Shown here piece after piece: positions 16,410 through 25,595 of a stretch of DNA of 64,000 nt. Origin of the DNA: Streptomyces macrolidinus (GTDB lineage: Bacteria; Actinomycetota; Actinomycetes; Streptomycetales; Streptomycetaceae); contig NZ_JAMWMR010000011.1 in NCBI RefSeq assembly GCF_023887685.1, positions 102,922 to 166,921 of the forward strand, written 5' to 3'. The number at the start of each line of letters is the position of its first letter. Position 1 is the first letter of the stretch. The position numbers and the translations under genes were made by a program. Under the pieces are notes generated by a model. It made no database searches and was not told where the DNA came from. It saw only the letters and a list, made by a program, of their open reading frames with translations.

Positions 16410-17710
16410 GCTCCCGCTCCGTGTCCCTGCCCGGCGATCCGCCGGGCGGTGCGCGCGCCGTCGGCGTGTGGTCCATAGGCGTCGCGGTCTATTTCGTCGC
16501 CGTCATCTTCCGTACGTCGCTGGGCGTGGCCGGACTCGACGCCGTCGACCGCTTCCATGTGGGCGCCTCCGCGCTGTCCACCTTCTCCATACTCCAACTG
16601 CTCGTGTACGCGGGCATGCAGATACCCGTCGGCCTGCTGGTGGACCGGCTCGGCACCAAGAAGGTGCTGGCCATGGGGGGCATCCTCTTCACGGTGGGTC
16701 AGCTCGGGTTCGCGTTCTCCGCCTCGTACGGCATGGCGCTGGCCTCGCGCGCGCTGCTCGGCTGCGGTGACGCGATGACGTTCATCAGCGTGCTGCGGCT
16801 CGGCCAGCGCTGGTTCCCGGCCCGCCGCGGACCGGTGGTGGCGCAGCTCGCCGGTCTCGTGGGCATGGCGGGCAACCTGGTCTCCACGCTCGTCCTGGCC
16901 CGGCTGCTGCACGGGGTGGGCTGGACGACGGCGTTCGGCGGCAGCGCGCTCGCCGGAGTCGTCGTCCTCGTCCTGCTTCTCCTCTTCCTCAAGGACCATC
17001 CCGAGGGCCATGAGCCCGAGCCGTTCCCGCACCATGGATCGGCGTACGTACGGCGCCAGATCGTGGCGTCCTGGAAGGAGCCCGGCACCCGGCTCGGGAT
17101 GTGGGTGCACTTCACGACGCAGTTCCCGGCGATGGTGTTCCTGCTGCTGTGGGGCCTGCCGTTCCTGGTCGAGGGGCAGGGGCTCTCGCGGGGCACCGCC
17201 AGCGATCTGCTCACGCTCGTCGTGCTGTCGAACATGGCCGTCGGCCTGGTGTACGGGCAGATCATCGCCCGGCATCACTCGGCGCGGCTGCCGCTGGCGC
17301 TCGGCACGATCGGGGCGACGGCGGTGCTCTGGGCCGCCACGCTCCTCTACCCCGGGGACCACGCTCCGATGTGGCTGCTCGTCGTGTTGTGCGTCGTGCT
17401 CGGCGCCTGCGGTCCGGCCTCGATGATCGGCTTCGAGTTCGCCCGCCCGGCGAACCCGCCCGAGCGTCAGGGCACGGGCGCCGGCATCACCAACATGGGC
17501 GGATTCATCGCCTCCATGACGACCCTGCTGGCGATCGGCCTGCTGCTGGACGCGACGGGCGACGACTACAGCGTGGCGTTCTCCGCGGTGTTCGTCCTCC
17601 AGGCGCTGGGGCTGAGCCAGATCCTCAGGCTGCGGGGGCGCGCCGCGCGCCGGGAGCGGGAGCGGCTGGTGGAGAGCCGGGTGGAGACGGTGCACGTGCC
17701 CGCCGTGTAG
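16406..17710 (+). CDS. Major facilitator superfamily transporter
   Basis: The 434-residue membrane protein has about 12 hydrophobic helices in two halves. The signature loop between helices 2 and 3 is visible as GLLVDRLGTKKVLAMGG. Later segments include LRLGQRWFPARRGPVVAQLA and the central loop KDHPEGHEPEPFPHHGSAY. FPARRGPV and the overall pattern resemble nitrate/nitrite or organic-anion porters and GudP-like symporters, but the substrate cannot be read from sequence. Its start overlaps the GntR stop by 4 nt, so it is co-transcribed and presumably responds to the regulator's ligand. Confidence 0.9.
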   Translation: MSSRSVSLPGDPPGGARAVGVWSIGVAVYFVAVIFRTSLGVAGLDAVDRFHVGASALSTFSILQLLVYAGMQIPVGLLVDRLGTKKVLAMGGILFTVGQLGFAFSASYGMALASRALLGCGDAMTFISVLRLGQRWFPARRGPVVAQLAGLVGMAGNLVSTLVLARLLHGVGWTTAFGGSALAGVVVLVLLLLFLKDHPEGHEPEPFPHHGSAYVRRQIVASWKEPGTRLGMWVHFTTQFPAMVFLLLWGLPFLVEGQGLSRGTASDLLTLVVLSNMAVGLVYGQIIARHHSARLPLALGTIGATAVLWAATLLYPGDHAPMWLLVVLCVVLGACGPASMIGFEFARPANPPERQGTGAGITNMGGFIASMTTLLAIGLLLDATGDDYSVAFSAVFVLQALGLSQILRLRGRAARRERERLVESRVETVHVPAV

Positions 17711-17726
17711 GAGTGCGCGGGCGGAC

Positions 17727-17907
17727 CCAGGGCCTGTATCGAGTTGCCCGCCTGCGTCGCGACGCCTGGCACGGCACCTCGCTGCGTTGTCGGGCCCGCC
17801 CGCGTACGCCCAGTACGTGGGCGACCCTCCGCCTTGCGAGCTACCGCACCAGACGCCGCGACGCCCGCCCTCCGGGCGGACGACGGGCAACTCGATACAG
17901 GCCCTGG
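17727..17907. repeat. 181-bp near-palindromic miniature element (MITE/REP-like)
   Basis: Perfect 24-bp terminal inverted repeats (17727-17750 and 17884-17907; left end CCAGGGCCTGTATCGAGTTG) flank an interior that is itself largely self-complementary around a centre near 17810-17825. The element could fold into one long imperfect hairpin. It sits between convergent genes, has no believable coding capacity, and no clear target-site duplication is seen. From memory, similar sequences recur between genes in many Streptomyces chromosomes and are often mis-annotated as short proteins. Confidence 0.75.
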
Positions 17908-17971
17908 ACGTACGGGCGGTGCCGGGCCATGGCGCCGCCCGTCCCGTGCAGGGGTACCGGGGGTACCGCCG

Positions 17972-18784
17972 TCAGCGGCGGGGGCGCTCCAGCCCCAGTA
18001 CCCGGTCCTTCAGCGCCGGGAACTGCTCGCGCGTGGTCGCGACCTTCGCCGGGTCGAAGTCCACCGTGAGGACCTCCTCCTCGGGCCCCGCCTCGGCGAG
18101 GACCTCGCCCCAGGGATCCACCACGATCGAGTGACCCGCCTGCGGAACTCCCGCGTGGGTACCGGCCGTTCCACAAGCAAGGACGTACGCCTGGTTCTCG
18201 ACCGCCCGCGCCCGGGCCAGCAGCGTCCAGTGGGACCGGCGACGCTCCGGCCAGCCCGCCGGGATCACGAGCGTCTCGGCCCCCGCGTCCACGAGCGACC
18301 GGAACAGCTCGGGGAAGCGGAGGTCGTAGCAGGTGGCCACGCCGACGGTCGTTTCCGGCAGACGGACCGTCACCGGCCGGTCGCCCGCGCCCATCAGCAC
18401 GGCCTCGCCCTCGTCGAAGCCGAAGCGGTGGATCTTGCGGTAGGTGGCGGCCAGTTCGCCGGAGGGGGAGAAGATGAGCGACGTGTTGTAGAGGGTGCTC
18501 GCGGCGGAGCCGCTGTCCGGCGCCGAGCGTTCGGGGATCGACCCTGCGTGCAGCCACACGCCCGCGTCGCTCGCCGCCTTCGCCATCGCCTCGTACGTCG
18601 GCCCTTCGAGAGGTTCGGCCTCGACAGCGAACTGTTCATAGGCGAACGCTCCGGTCGTCCACAGCTCGGGAAGCACCACCAGATCGGCCCCGGCTTGCTC
18701 ACGGACGAGTGAGGCGGCCCGTCGCCTGCGCGAATCGACCGATTCCTGTTCGTCTACCCGGATCTGAATGAGGGAGGCCCGCAC
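17972..18784 (-). CDS. Carbon-nitrogen hydrolase (nitrilase superfamily)
   Basis: This 270-residue cytoplasmic amidase-fold enzyme has the Glu-Lys-Cys triad: Glu 40 in VVLPELW, Lys 117 in YRKIHRF and Cys 152 in ATCYDLRFPELF. The pattern is closest to the omega-amidase/NIT2 and deaminated-glutathione-amidase branch. Such enzymes hydrolyse short omega-amides or repair deaminated thiols. Streptomycetes use mycothiol rather than glutathione, so the substrate is open. The GTG at 18784 is the natural start, and 180 bp separate it from the divergent mycothiol-dependent-isomerase-like gene. Confidence 0.88.
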   Translation of the reverse strand: MRASLIQIRVDEQESVDSRRRRAASLVREQAGADLVVLPELWTTGAFAYEQFAVEAEPLEGPTYEAMAKAASDAGVWLHAGSIPERSAPDSGSAASTLYNTSLIFSPSGELAATYRKIHRFGFDEGEAVLMGAGDRPVTVRLPETTVGVATCYDLRFPELFRSLVDAGAETLVIPAGWPERRRSHWTLLARARAVENQAYVLACGTAGTHAGVPQAGHSIVVDPWGEVLAEAGPEEEVLTVDFDPAKVATTREQFPALKDRVLGLERPRR

Positions 18785-18964
18785 GCTACCACCGTCCTGG
18801 CATTCGGGCCCGACGCTACGGGCCTACGATCGTCATACGAAAGCACTGCCGGGGTGCCTGACAGCAGCGTAACTTAACGCTCCAAGACACCCGCCGACAG
18901 TCGCCTCCCGTCGACACTGCCGTCACCATCGCCCGTGCACCGACCGCTTGAGGGGTCCCGTTCC

Positions 18965-19789
18965 GTGAGTCTGCATCCCACTCTTCAGCCCTACGCCGAC
19001 GCCTGGACCCACTCCATCGAAGCGATATCGGAGCTGGTGCAGCCGCTCGTGGAGAGCGAGTGGAACCGGCGTACGCCCTGCCCCGGCTGGTCGGTACGCG
19101 ACGTGGTCTCCCATGTCATCGGTCTGGACTGCGAGATGCTCGGCGACCCGCGCCCCATCCACTCGCTCCCGCGCGATCTGTTCCACGTCACGAACGAGCA
19201 CCAGCGCTATATGGAGATGCAGGTCGATGTGCGCCGCCACCACACGGCGCCGGAGATGACGTCCGAGCTGGAGTACACGATCATCCGCCGCAACCGCCAG
19301 TTGCGGAACGAGTCGCGGGACCCGGAGACCAAGGTGCGCGGCCCGCTCAGCACCGAGCAGACCCTCGAAGAGGCCATGCGCTACCGCGCGTTCGACGTGT
19401 GGGTGCACGAGCAGGACCTGCGCGCGGCGCTCGGCGTCCCCGGGAACCTGGACTCGCCGGGCGCGCACATCGCGCGGGACGTGCTGCTGGCCGCGCTGCC
19501 GGACGTCGTCGCGAAGGACGCCGGGGCACCGGCCGGTTCGGCGATCGTCGTCGACGTCCACGGCCCGATCGAGTTCCTGCGCACGGTCCGGGTCGACGCG
19601 GAGGGCCGCGGCTCGATCGACGGCGCGCCGTCGCTGGGCCCCGCCGTGTCGCTCACGCTCGACTGGGAGACCTACGTCCGCCTCGCCTGCGGCCGGGTCC
19701 CGGCGGACGCGGTGGCGGACCGCATCAAGACGGAGGGCGACGCGGACCTGACGGCGGCGCTCCTGCGGGTGTTCGCGGTGACCAACTAG
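18965..19789 (+). CDS. Maleylpyruvate isomerase family (MDMPI, DinB-like) protein
   Basis: The 274-residue protein has the N-terminal DinB/MDMPI helical bundle, with CPGWSVRDVVSHVIGLDCEM early and DVWVHEQDLRAALG later. The first His and the HEQD His match the metal-binding pattern of mycothiol-dependent maleylpyruvate isomerases. A smaller C-terminal domain (LTLDWETYVRLACGRV) resembles the SCP2-like tail of this family. The GTG at 18965 follows GAGGGG by 8 nt. The enzyme probably uses mycothiol as cofactor in an unidentified isomerisation or transfer. Confidence 0.85.
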   Translation: MSLHPTLQPYADAWTHSIEAISELVQPLVESEWNRRTPCPGWSVRDVVSHVIGLDCEMLGDPRPIHSLPRDLFHVTNEHQRYMEMQVDVRRHHTAPEMTSELEYTIIRRNRQLRNESRDPETKVRGPLSTEQTLEEAMRYRAFDVWVHEQDLRAALGVPGNLDSPGAHIARDVLLAALPDVVAKDAGAPAGSAIVVDVHGPIEFLRTVRVDAEGRGSIDGAPSLGPAVSLTLDWETYVRLACGRVPADAVADRIKTEGDADLTAALLRVFAVTN

Positions 19790-19913
19790 GGCTCGGGCAA
19801 GCCCAGTTCGGACGACGACCGGCGACGGGGGCGGCGGCAGGCCCGCGCCCCCGTACCCGCCCGCAGCGTCCGCGAGGGCCCGCTCTGCCCTTCTTGAGCA
19901 CGTCGTCCTCGCG

Positions 19914-20408
19914 TCAGTCGTCCTCGCGCTCCTTCTCCGCCAGATGGATCACGCACACCGCCACCGCGATCACCAGCGCCGGGTCCGCGTCGTCGCGCAC
20001 GATGTCGACGCCGTAGGTCTCGCGGAGATGCAGCCAGCGGCGTGAGATCTGCGCGAGCAGTTCCCCGTCGCGGTCGACGGCGAACTCGCGATCGAGGATC
20101 TTGCCGCTCACATCGAGTTCCGTCCCGTCCGCCAGCAGCACGCGGTAGTGGTTGCGGAGCAGGGACAGGCGCTTGCGCTTGATCGTGGCCAGCCGGTCGC
20201 CGTCGCGCTCGATGAGCATCGTGTCCCGCAGCGCGAACATCTTCTGGTGGATGTCGATCAGGACGCGCCCCTGCCGGTCCTTGATCTGGAAGGTGTCCCG
20301 CAGCCGCATCGCCTTGCCGTCGACGAGGAGCACCTTGGTGCCGTGCTGGTCCTCGATCCAGTAGTCGTCGCCGAAGCCGAGGAGCCGATCGCGTACCTGG
20401 AATCTCAT
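19914..20408 (-). CDS. LURP-one-related (DUF567) family protein
   Basis: The 164-residue protein follows the LURP1/Tubby-like beta-barrel pattern. Short strand repeats begin MRFQVRDRLLGFGDDYWIED, then KVLLVDGKAMRLRDTFQIKD, LIDIHQKMFALRDTMLIERD, and KILDREFAVDRDGELLAQIS. It has no signal peptide and ends in a Glu/Asp tail. Bacterial members are widespread, with no settled biochemical role; phospholipid-scramblase-like binding has been suggested for the fold. It is monocistronic and converges with the preceding gene. Confidence 0.88.
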   Translation of the reverse strand: MRFQVRDRLLGFGDDYWIEDQHGTKVLLVDGKAMRLRDTFQIKDRQGRVLIDIHQKMFALRDTMLIERDGDRLATIKRKRLSLLRNHYRVLLADGTELDVSGKILDREFAVDRDGELLAQISRRWLHLRETYGVDIVRDDADPALVIAVAVCVIHLAEKEREDD

Positions 20409-20517
20409 ACGCTCAGGCCTTCCCCCCTGCCGGGTCTCAAACGCCGCCGGTAGGCCGAGGGGGCGGACCAGTGCGAGCCCCCGCGGCTCGGCGGGGGCCC
20501 ACGCACCGGGTGCCGGA

Positions 20518-21816
20518 TCAGCCCTCCAGGAAGGCCGTCAGCGCGTTCGCCAGCAGATACGGGTCATCGGCGCCGCACAGCTCGCGGACGCTGTGCATCG
20601 ACAGGATCGCCGCGCCGATGTCGATGGTCCGGATGCCGTGGCGGGCCGCCGTGATGGGGCCGATGGTGGTGCCGCAGGGCATCGAGTTGTTCGAGACGAA
20701 GGACTGGAAGGGCACGTTCGCCTTCTCGCAGGCCGCCGCGAAGAGCGCGCGGCCCGAACCGTCCGTGGCGTAGCGGTTGTTGACGTTGACCTTGAGGATC
20801 GGGCCGCCGTTGACGCGCGGCTGGTGCGTCGGGTCGTGCCGCTCCGGGTAGTTGGGGTGGACGGCGTGACCGGTGTCGGAGGACAGGCAGACCGTGGCGG
20901 CGAAGGCGCGCGCCCGGTCCTCGTAGGAGCCGCCCCGGGCGAACACCGAGCGCTCCAGTACCGAGCCGAGCAGCGGCCCGTCGGCGCCGGTGTCCGACTG
21001 GGAGCCGTTCTCCTCGTGGTCGAAGGCCGCGAGCACCGGGATGCAGGTGAGCGCGGCGTCGGAGGCCGCCACGGCCATGAGCGCCGCGGTGGCCGCGTGC
21101 ACCGACAGCAGGTTGTCCATGCGCGGGCCCGCCAGCAGCTCCTTGTCGCGGCCCAGATAGGCGGGCGGCTCGACGGAGTGGGTCATCAGGTCCCAGCCCG
21201 TGACCTCACCCGAGGTCAGACCCAGCTCCTCCTCCAGGAAGGCGATCAGATCGCCGTCCCGTACCTCGCCCGCGAGGCCCCAGATCGGCTGGAGATGTCG
21301 CTGCTTGTCGAGCTTGAGGCCCTCGGAGGAGACCGAGCGGTCCAGGTGGATGGCGAGCTGCGGCACGCGCAGCAGCGGTCTGTCGATGTTCACCAGGCGC
21401 GACGAACCGTCGCGCAGGGACAGCCGGCCGGACAGGCCGAGATCGCGGTCCAGCCAGGAGTTGAGCAGCGGGCCGCCGTAGATCTCCATGGCGAGCTGGC
21501 GCCAGCCGAGCGCGCCGCTGTCCGGGCGCGGCTTCACCCGCAAGTTCGGGGAGTCGGTGTGCGCGCCCACGATCCGGAAGGGGGTGTGCGCGTCGGCGCC
21601 CTCGGGGACGTACCACGCCACGATCGCGCCGCCGCGCAGCACGTACTTGCCGCCGCTCGTGCCGTCCCACGCTTCGGTCTCCACCACCTGCCGGAAGCCG
21701 GCCTTCTCCAGCCGTTCGGCGGCGTTCGCCACGGCGTGGTACGGCGACGGGCTCGCCGCGAGGAAGGACATGAGGTCGTCGGTGTGACCGCGGTCGAAGC
21801 GGGGACGTGTGCGCAT
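20518..21816 (-). CDS. M18-family aminopeptidase (probable aspartyl aminopeptidase)
   Basis: This 432-residue cytosolic zinc exopeptidase removes N-terminal, often acidic, residues. Metal and catalytic motifs are present: GAHTDSPNLRVKP near residue 85, the long insertion domain, AFDHEENGSQSDTGADG, SSDTGHAVHPNYPERHDPTH and a terminal segment with SMHSVRELCGADD. Length matches the bacterial M18 family. The ATG at 21816 is preceded by AAGGTG at 6 nt. A strong hairpin ends only about 20 nt upstream, so its promoter must lie within or beyond that hairpin. Confidence 0.92.
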   Translation of the reverse strand: MRTRPRFDRGHTDDLMSFLAASPSPYHAVANAAERLEKAGFRQVVETEAWDGTSGGKYVLRGGAIVAWYVPEGADAHTPFRIVGAHTDSPNLRVKPRPDSGALGWRQLAMEIYGGPLLNSWLDRDLGLSGRLSLRDGSSRLVNIDRPLLRVPQLAIHLDRSVSSEGLKLDKQRHLQPIWGLAGEVRDGDLIAFLEEELGLTSGEVTGWDLMTHSVEPPAYLGRDKELLAGPRMDNLLSVHAATAALMAVAASDAALTCIPVLAAFDHEENGSQSDTGADGPLLGSVLERSVFARGGSYEDRARAFAATVCLSSDTGHAVHPNYPERHDPTHQPRVNGGPILKVNVNNRYATDGSGRALFAAACEKANVPFQSFVSNNSMPCGTTIGPITAARHGIRTIDIGAAILSMHSVRELCGADDPYLLANALTAFLEG

Positions 21817-21835
21817 GGATTCACCTTAACGACGG

Positions 21836-21874
21836 ACGAGGGCCCGCTCCCCGTGCCGGGTAGCGGGCCCTCGT
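21836..21874 (-). terminator. Hairpin terminator after acyl-CoA dehydrogenase gene
   Basis: A perfect 13-bp stem (ACGAGGGCCCGCT / AGCGGGCCCTCGT) with a 13-nt loop lies downstream of the acyl-CoA dehydrogenase gene. It ends about 20 nt upstream of the M18 peptidase start on the same strand. Confidence 0.85.
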
Positions 21875-21951
21875 AAGGAGGCTGTGGAGGCTTGGCGGGC
21901 TGACCGGACGGGCAGGTTCCGGTCAGCCTCGCGCGGGCCGGGCCGCAGATC

Positions 21952-23778
21952 TCAGAACGCGGCCTCGTCCAGCTCCATGAGGTCCAGGTCCACGCCCTGG
22001 GCGACCTTGCGGGCCAGGGTCACGCCGGGCAGGACGTTGGCCGCGAAGAACCTCGCCGCCGCGATCTTGCCGGTGTAGAAGGCCTGGTCCTTGGCCGAGG
22101 CGGTCTCCAGCTTCTCGGCGGCGATCGCGGCGCCCTTCAGCAGCAGGTAGCCGACGATCACGTCACCGGAGGCCATCAGCAGGCGGGTGGTGTTCAGGCC
22201 CACCTTGTAGATGTTCTTGACGTCCTGCTCGGTGGCCGCGAGGTCGGTCAGCATGAGGCCGACGATCGCCTCCAGCTCCGCGGCGGCCTTGGCCAGGTGC
22301 TCACGGGCGCCCGCGAGCTGCTCGCCGCCCGTGCCGAGCGCCAGGAACTCCTTGATGTCCTCGGCGACCGAGTTCAGCGCGGCGCCCTGGTTACGGACGA
22401 TCTTCCGGAAGAAGAAGTCCTGGCCCTGGATCGCGGTCGTGCCCTCGTAGAGGGTGTCGATCTTGGCGTCGCGGATGTACTGCTCGATCGGGTACTCCTG
22501 CAGGAAGCCGGAGCCACCGAAGGTCTGGAGCGACTGCGCGAGCTGCTCGTAGCCCTTCTCGGAGCCATAGCCCTTGACGATCGGCAGGAGCAGGTCGTTG
22601 AGCGCGTGCTCGGCGGAAGCGTCCTCGCCGTTCGCCTCCTTGACCGCGATCGTGTCCTGGACGGAGGCGGTGTGGAGGACGAGCGCGCGCATGCCCTCCG
22701 CGTACGCCTTCTGCGTCATCAGCGAGCGGCGCACGTCGGGGTGGTGCGTGATGGTGACCTTGGGCGCGGTCTTGTCCATGAAGTTCGCCAGGTCGGGACC
22801 CTGGACGCGCTCCTTGGCGTACTCCAGCGCGTTCAGGTAGCCGGTGGACAGCGTGGAGATCGCCTTCGTGCCGACCATCATGCGAGCGAACTCGATGATG
22901 CGGAACATCTGGCGGATGCCGTCGTGCTTGTCGCCGATCAGCCAGCCCTTGGCCGGGTGGCGGTCGCCGAAGGTCATCTCGCAGGTGTTGGAGGCCTTCA
23001 GGCCCATCTTGTGCTCGACGTTCGTGGCGTAGACGCCGTTGCGCTCGCCCAGCTCGCCGGTCTCGAAGTCGAAGAGGTACTTCGGGACGAGGAAGAGGGA
23101 CAGGCCCTTGGTGCCGGGCCCCGCGCCCTCGGGACGCGCCAGCACGTAGTGGAGGATGTTCTCCTCCATGTCGTGCTCACCGGAGGTGATGAAGCGCTTC
23201 ACGCCCTCGATGTGCCAGGAGCCGTCCTCCTGCTGGATCGCCTTGGTGCGGCCGGCGCCGACGTCCGAACCGGCGTCCGGCTCGGTGAGCACCATGGTGG
23301 AGCCCCAGGTCTTCTCGACCGCGATCTCGGCGATCTTCTTCTGGACCTCGGTGCCCTCGTCGAAGAGGATGCGGGCGAACGCCGGGCCGGAGGAGTACAT
23401 CCAGATCGCCGGGTTCGCGCCGAGGATCAGCTCCGCGTACGCCCAGATCAGGGACGGCGGGGCGGTGGTGCCACCGACCTCCTCGGGCAGGCCGAGACGC
23501 CAGTACTCGGAGTCCATGAAGGCCTTGTAGCTCTTCTTGAAGGACTCCGGGACCGGAGCGGTGTTCGTCTCCGGGTCGAAGACCGGCGGGTTGCGGTCGG
23601 CGTCCGCGAAGGACTCCGCCAGCTCGTTCTCCGAGAGGCGGGTCAGCTCCTCGAGGATGCTCTTGGCGGTGTCGACGTCCATCTCGGCGAACGGGCCCGT
23701 GCCGTACAGCTTGTCGCGCCCGAGTACTTCGAAGAGGTTGAACTCGATATCGCGGAGATTCGACTTGTAGTGCCCCAT
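21952..23778 (-). CDS. Acyl-CoA dehydrogenase (long, FadE5/DUF1974-like architecture)
   Basis: This FAD enzyme, catalysing the first step of beta-oxidation, has 608 residues, about 200 longer than short-chain members. Motifs are [19 protein letters not shown] (FAD/substrate loop), [20 protein letters not shown] and [20 protein letters not shown], where the Glu of YEGT is the expected catalytic base. An N-terminal extension ([19 protein letters not shown]) and a roughly 150-residue C-terminal helical domain match the MSMEG/FadE5 type acting on medium and long chains. The ATG at 23778 has GGAG 7 nt upstream. It is monocistronic with its own terminator. Confidence 0.92.
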   Translation of the reverse strand: MGHYKSNLRDIEFNLFEVLGRDKLYGTGPFAEMDVDTAKSILEELTRLSENELAESFADADRNPPVFDPETNTAPVPESFKKSYKAFMDSEYWRLGLPEEVGGTTAPPSLIWAYAELILGANPAIWMYSSGPAFARILFDEGTEVQKKIAEIAVEKTWGSTMVLTEPDAGSDVGAGRTKAIQQEDGSWHIEGVKRFITSGEHDMEENILHYVLARPEGAGPGTKGLSLFLVPKYLFDFETGELGERNGVYATNVEHKMGLKASNTCEMTFGDRHPAKGWLIGDKHDGIRQMFRIIEFARMMVGTKAISTLSTGYLNALEYAKERVQGPDLANFMDKTAPKVTITHHPDVRRSLMTQKAYAEGMRALVLHTASVQDTIAVKEANGEDASAEHALNDLLLPIVKGYGSEKGYEQLAQSLQTFGGSGFLQEYPIEQYIRDAKIDTLYEGTTAIQGQDFFFRKIVRNQGAALNSVAEDIKEFLALGTGGEQLAGAREHLAKAAAELEAIVGLMLTDLAATEQDVKNIYKVGLNTTRLLMASGDVIVGYLLLKGAAIAAEKLETASAKDQAFYTGKIAAARFFAANVLPGVTLARKVAQGVDLDLMELDEAAF

Positions 23779-23921
23779 GGCGACGGCTCCGTAGAGGGAT
23801 CGGCGAGGCACTGACTCCTCGCGAACGGTTCACGTACCAACTAGTAACACCGATGATGCTACCCGTCGGTAATAAGAAGCAACCCCTGGTGGCCTATGTG
23901 TGGCCCACTACTCTTTGGGAC

Positions 23922-24410
23922 ATGTACGGCTACCAGAACGCGGGCACGCAGCAGCAGTACGCCTCGTCGCAGCAGATGCCCGGTCCGATGCCGGGCGGGC
24001 AGATGCCCGGTGGTTACGGCCAGCAGCAGCCGCCGCTCTACCCCGAGCCGTCGCCGCCGTCGCTCGCGGACGCGGTGCGCGCCTTCACGACGGGGTCGAT
24101 GGCCGCCGAGGACTTCCAGCAGATCTTCGCCACGTCCAAGGTGTACTGCCCGCGCGGCGACAACCCCGGCTTCCTGGCGCTGCACAACACCCAGCAGCCG
24201 GTGATCCCGATGTTCACCTCGCTGAAGGAGCTGCGGCGGTACGCGGGCAAGGAGTCGAAGTACTTCGTGATCACGGGCGCGGAGGTGATCGACCTGCTGC
24301 CGACGGGGTACGGGTTCGTGCTCGACATGGAGGGGGAGCACCGGATGGTGTTCGACGCGAAGGCGGTCGAGCAGATGGTGGACTTCGCGATGCGGCGGAT
24401 GTACGGCTAG
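23922..24410 (+). CDS. SseB-family protein
   Basis: The 162-residue protein starts with about 45 residues rich in Gln, Pro, Gly and Met (repeated MPGxMPGGQMPGG patterns). A compact SseB N-terminal-type domain follows: SLADAVRAFTTGSMAAEDFQ, PVIPMFTSLKELRRYAGKES and GYGFVLDMEGEHRMVFDAK. SseB proteins are linked to sulphur-transfer or secretion contexts by annotation but lack a defined function in actinobacteria. The low-complexity N terminus is probably disordered. It is followed by a strong terminator. Confidence 0.8.
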   Translation: MYGYQNAGTQQQYASSQQMPGPMPGGQMPGGYGQQQPPLYPEPSPPSLADAVRAFTTGSMAAEDFQQIFATSKVYCPRGDNPGFLALHNTQQPVIPMFTSLKELRRYAGKESKYFVITGAEVIDLLPTGYGFVLDMEGEHRMVFDAKAVEQMVDFAMRRMYG

Positions 24411-24456
24411 CGGATCTACGGCGGCCGCACGCCTGGCGTCGTACCGTCGTGCTGGT

Positions 24457-24487
24457 GAGAGCCCGGAGGAATACCCTCCGGGCTCTC
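24457..24487 (+). terminator. Hairpin terminator after SseB gene
   Basis: A perfect 13-bp stem (GAGAGCCCGGAGG / CCTCCGGGCTCTC) with an AATAC loop is followed by TTG, 46 nt after the gene. Confidence 0.88.
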
Positions 24488-24551
24488 TTGTGTTCCGGGT
24501 GGCAGAAAGTTCAATCGTCAACTAAAGTCGGAGCACAAGGAGGTACCGACC

Positions 24552-25532
24552 ATGCCCGCAGTGACCGTCGAGAACCCGCTGACCCTTCCCCGTGTGGCCG
24601 CACCCGTCGACGCCGTGGCCCGTCCCGTGCTCGGTGTCACGACCGCGCCCAGCGGCTTCGAGGGCGAGGGCTTCCCGGTGCGCCGAGCGTTCGCCGGGAT
24701 CAACTACCGCCATCTCGACCCGTTCATCATGATGGACCAGATGGGCGAGGTGGAGTACGCGCCTGGCGAGCCCAAGGGGACGCCGTGGCACCCGCACCGC
24801 GGCTTCGAGACCGTCACCTACATCATCGACGGCGTCTTCGACCACCAGGACTCGCACGGCGGTGGCGGCACCATCACCAACGGCGACACCCAGTGGATGA
24901 CGGCGGGCTCGGGCCTGCTGCACATCGAGGCGCCGCCGGAGTCGCTCGTCGTGTCGGGCGGGCTGTTCCACGGCATTCAGCTCTGGGTCAACCTGCCCGC
25001 CAAGGACAAGATGATGGCCCCGCGCTACCAGGACATCCGCGGCGGCCAGGTCCAGTTGCTGACCACCCCCGACGGCGGCGCGCTGCTGCGTGTCATCGCC
25101 GGTGAGCTGGACGGCCACCAGGGCCCGGGTATCACCCATACGCCGATCACGCTGGTCCACGCGACGGTGGCACCGGGTGCGGAGATCACCCTGCCCTGGC
25201 GCGAGGACTTCAACGGTCTGGCGTACGTCCTGGCCGGGCGGGGATCGGTCGGTGCCGAGCGCCGTCCGATCAGGCTGGGGCAGACCGCGGTCTTCGGCGC
25301 GGGCTCCTCGCTGACCGTCCGCGCGGACGAGAAGCAGGACTCCCACACGCCGGACCTGGAGGTCCTCCTCCTCGGCGGACAGCCGATCCGCGAACCGATG
25401 GCGCATTACGGGCCGTTCGTCATGAACACGCGCGACGAGCTCCAGCAGGCCTTCGAGGACTTCCAGAAGGGGCGCCTCGGCTCGATCCCGGCGGCCCACG
25501 GGATGACCGAGGCCGGCCCGCAGGGCGACTGA
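24552..25532 (+). CDS. Pirin-family bicupin protein
   Basis: The 326-residue protein has two cupin domains. The N-terminal cupin keeps the iron site: HPHRGFETVTYI supplies two His, DSHGGGGTITNGDTQWMTAG and GLLHIE supply the third His and Glu. Pirins are iron proteins, and some bacterial members show quercetinase activity or bind metabolic enzymes such as the pyruvate dehydrogenase E1. The ATG at 24552 follows AAGGAGG, a near-ideal ribosome binding site. Upstream, an unusually AT-rich patch (TTCAATCGTCAACTAAAG, 24510-24527) is probably the promoter and may hold a regulator site. The gene is monocistronic between two terminators. Confidence 0.9.
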   Translation: MPAVTVENPLTLPRVAAPVDAVARPVLGVTTAPSGFEGEGFPVRRAFAGINYRHLDPFIMMDQMGEVEYAPGEPKGTPWHPHRGFETVTYIIDGVFDHQDSHGGGGTITNGDTQWMTAGSGLLHIEAPPESLVVSGGLFHGIQLWVNLPAKDKMMAPRYQDIRGGQVQLLTTPDGGALLRVIAGELDGHQGPGITHTPITLVHATVAPGAEITLPWREDFNGLAYVLAGRGSVGAERRPIRLGQTAVFGAGSSLTVRADEKQDSHTPDLEVLLLGGQPIREPMAHYGPFVMNTRDELQQAFEDFQKGRLGSIPAAHGMTEAGPQGD

Positions 25533-25547
25533 CCTCGGGGCTGATCC

Positions 25548-25578
25548 GAGCGGGCCGTCCGTACAGGACGGCCCGCTC
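25548..25578. terminator. Bidirectional hairpin terminator
   Basis: A perfect 13-bp stem (GAGCGGGCCGTCC / GGACGGCCCGCTC) with a GTACA loop lies between the convergent pirin gene and the PP2C/ATPase gene. Confidence 0.88.
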
Positions 25579-25595
25579 TGCCGTTCCCCGGGCTC

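Noticed and set aside
17744..17970. Apparent short proteins over the palindromic element
   Set aside because: Frames in both directions come from self-complementary repeat DNA and have Arg/Ala/Pro-rich content. They are likely the source of mis-annotated proteins, not genes.
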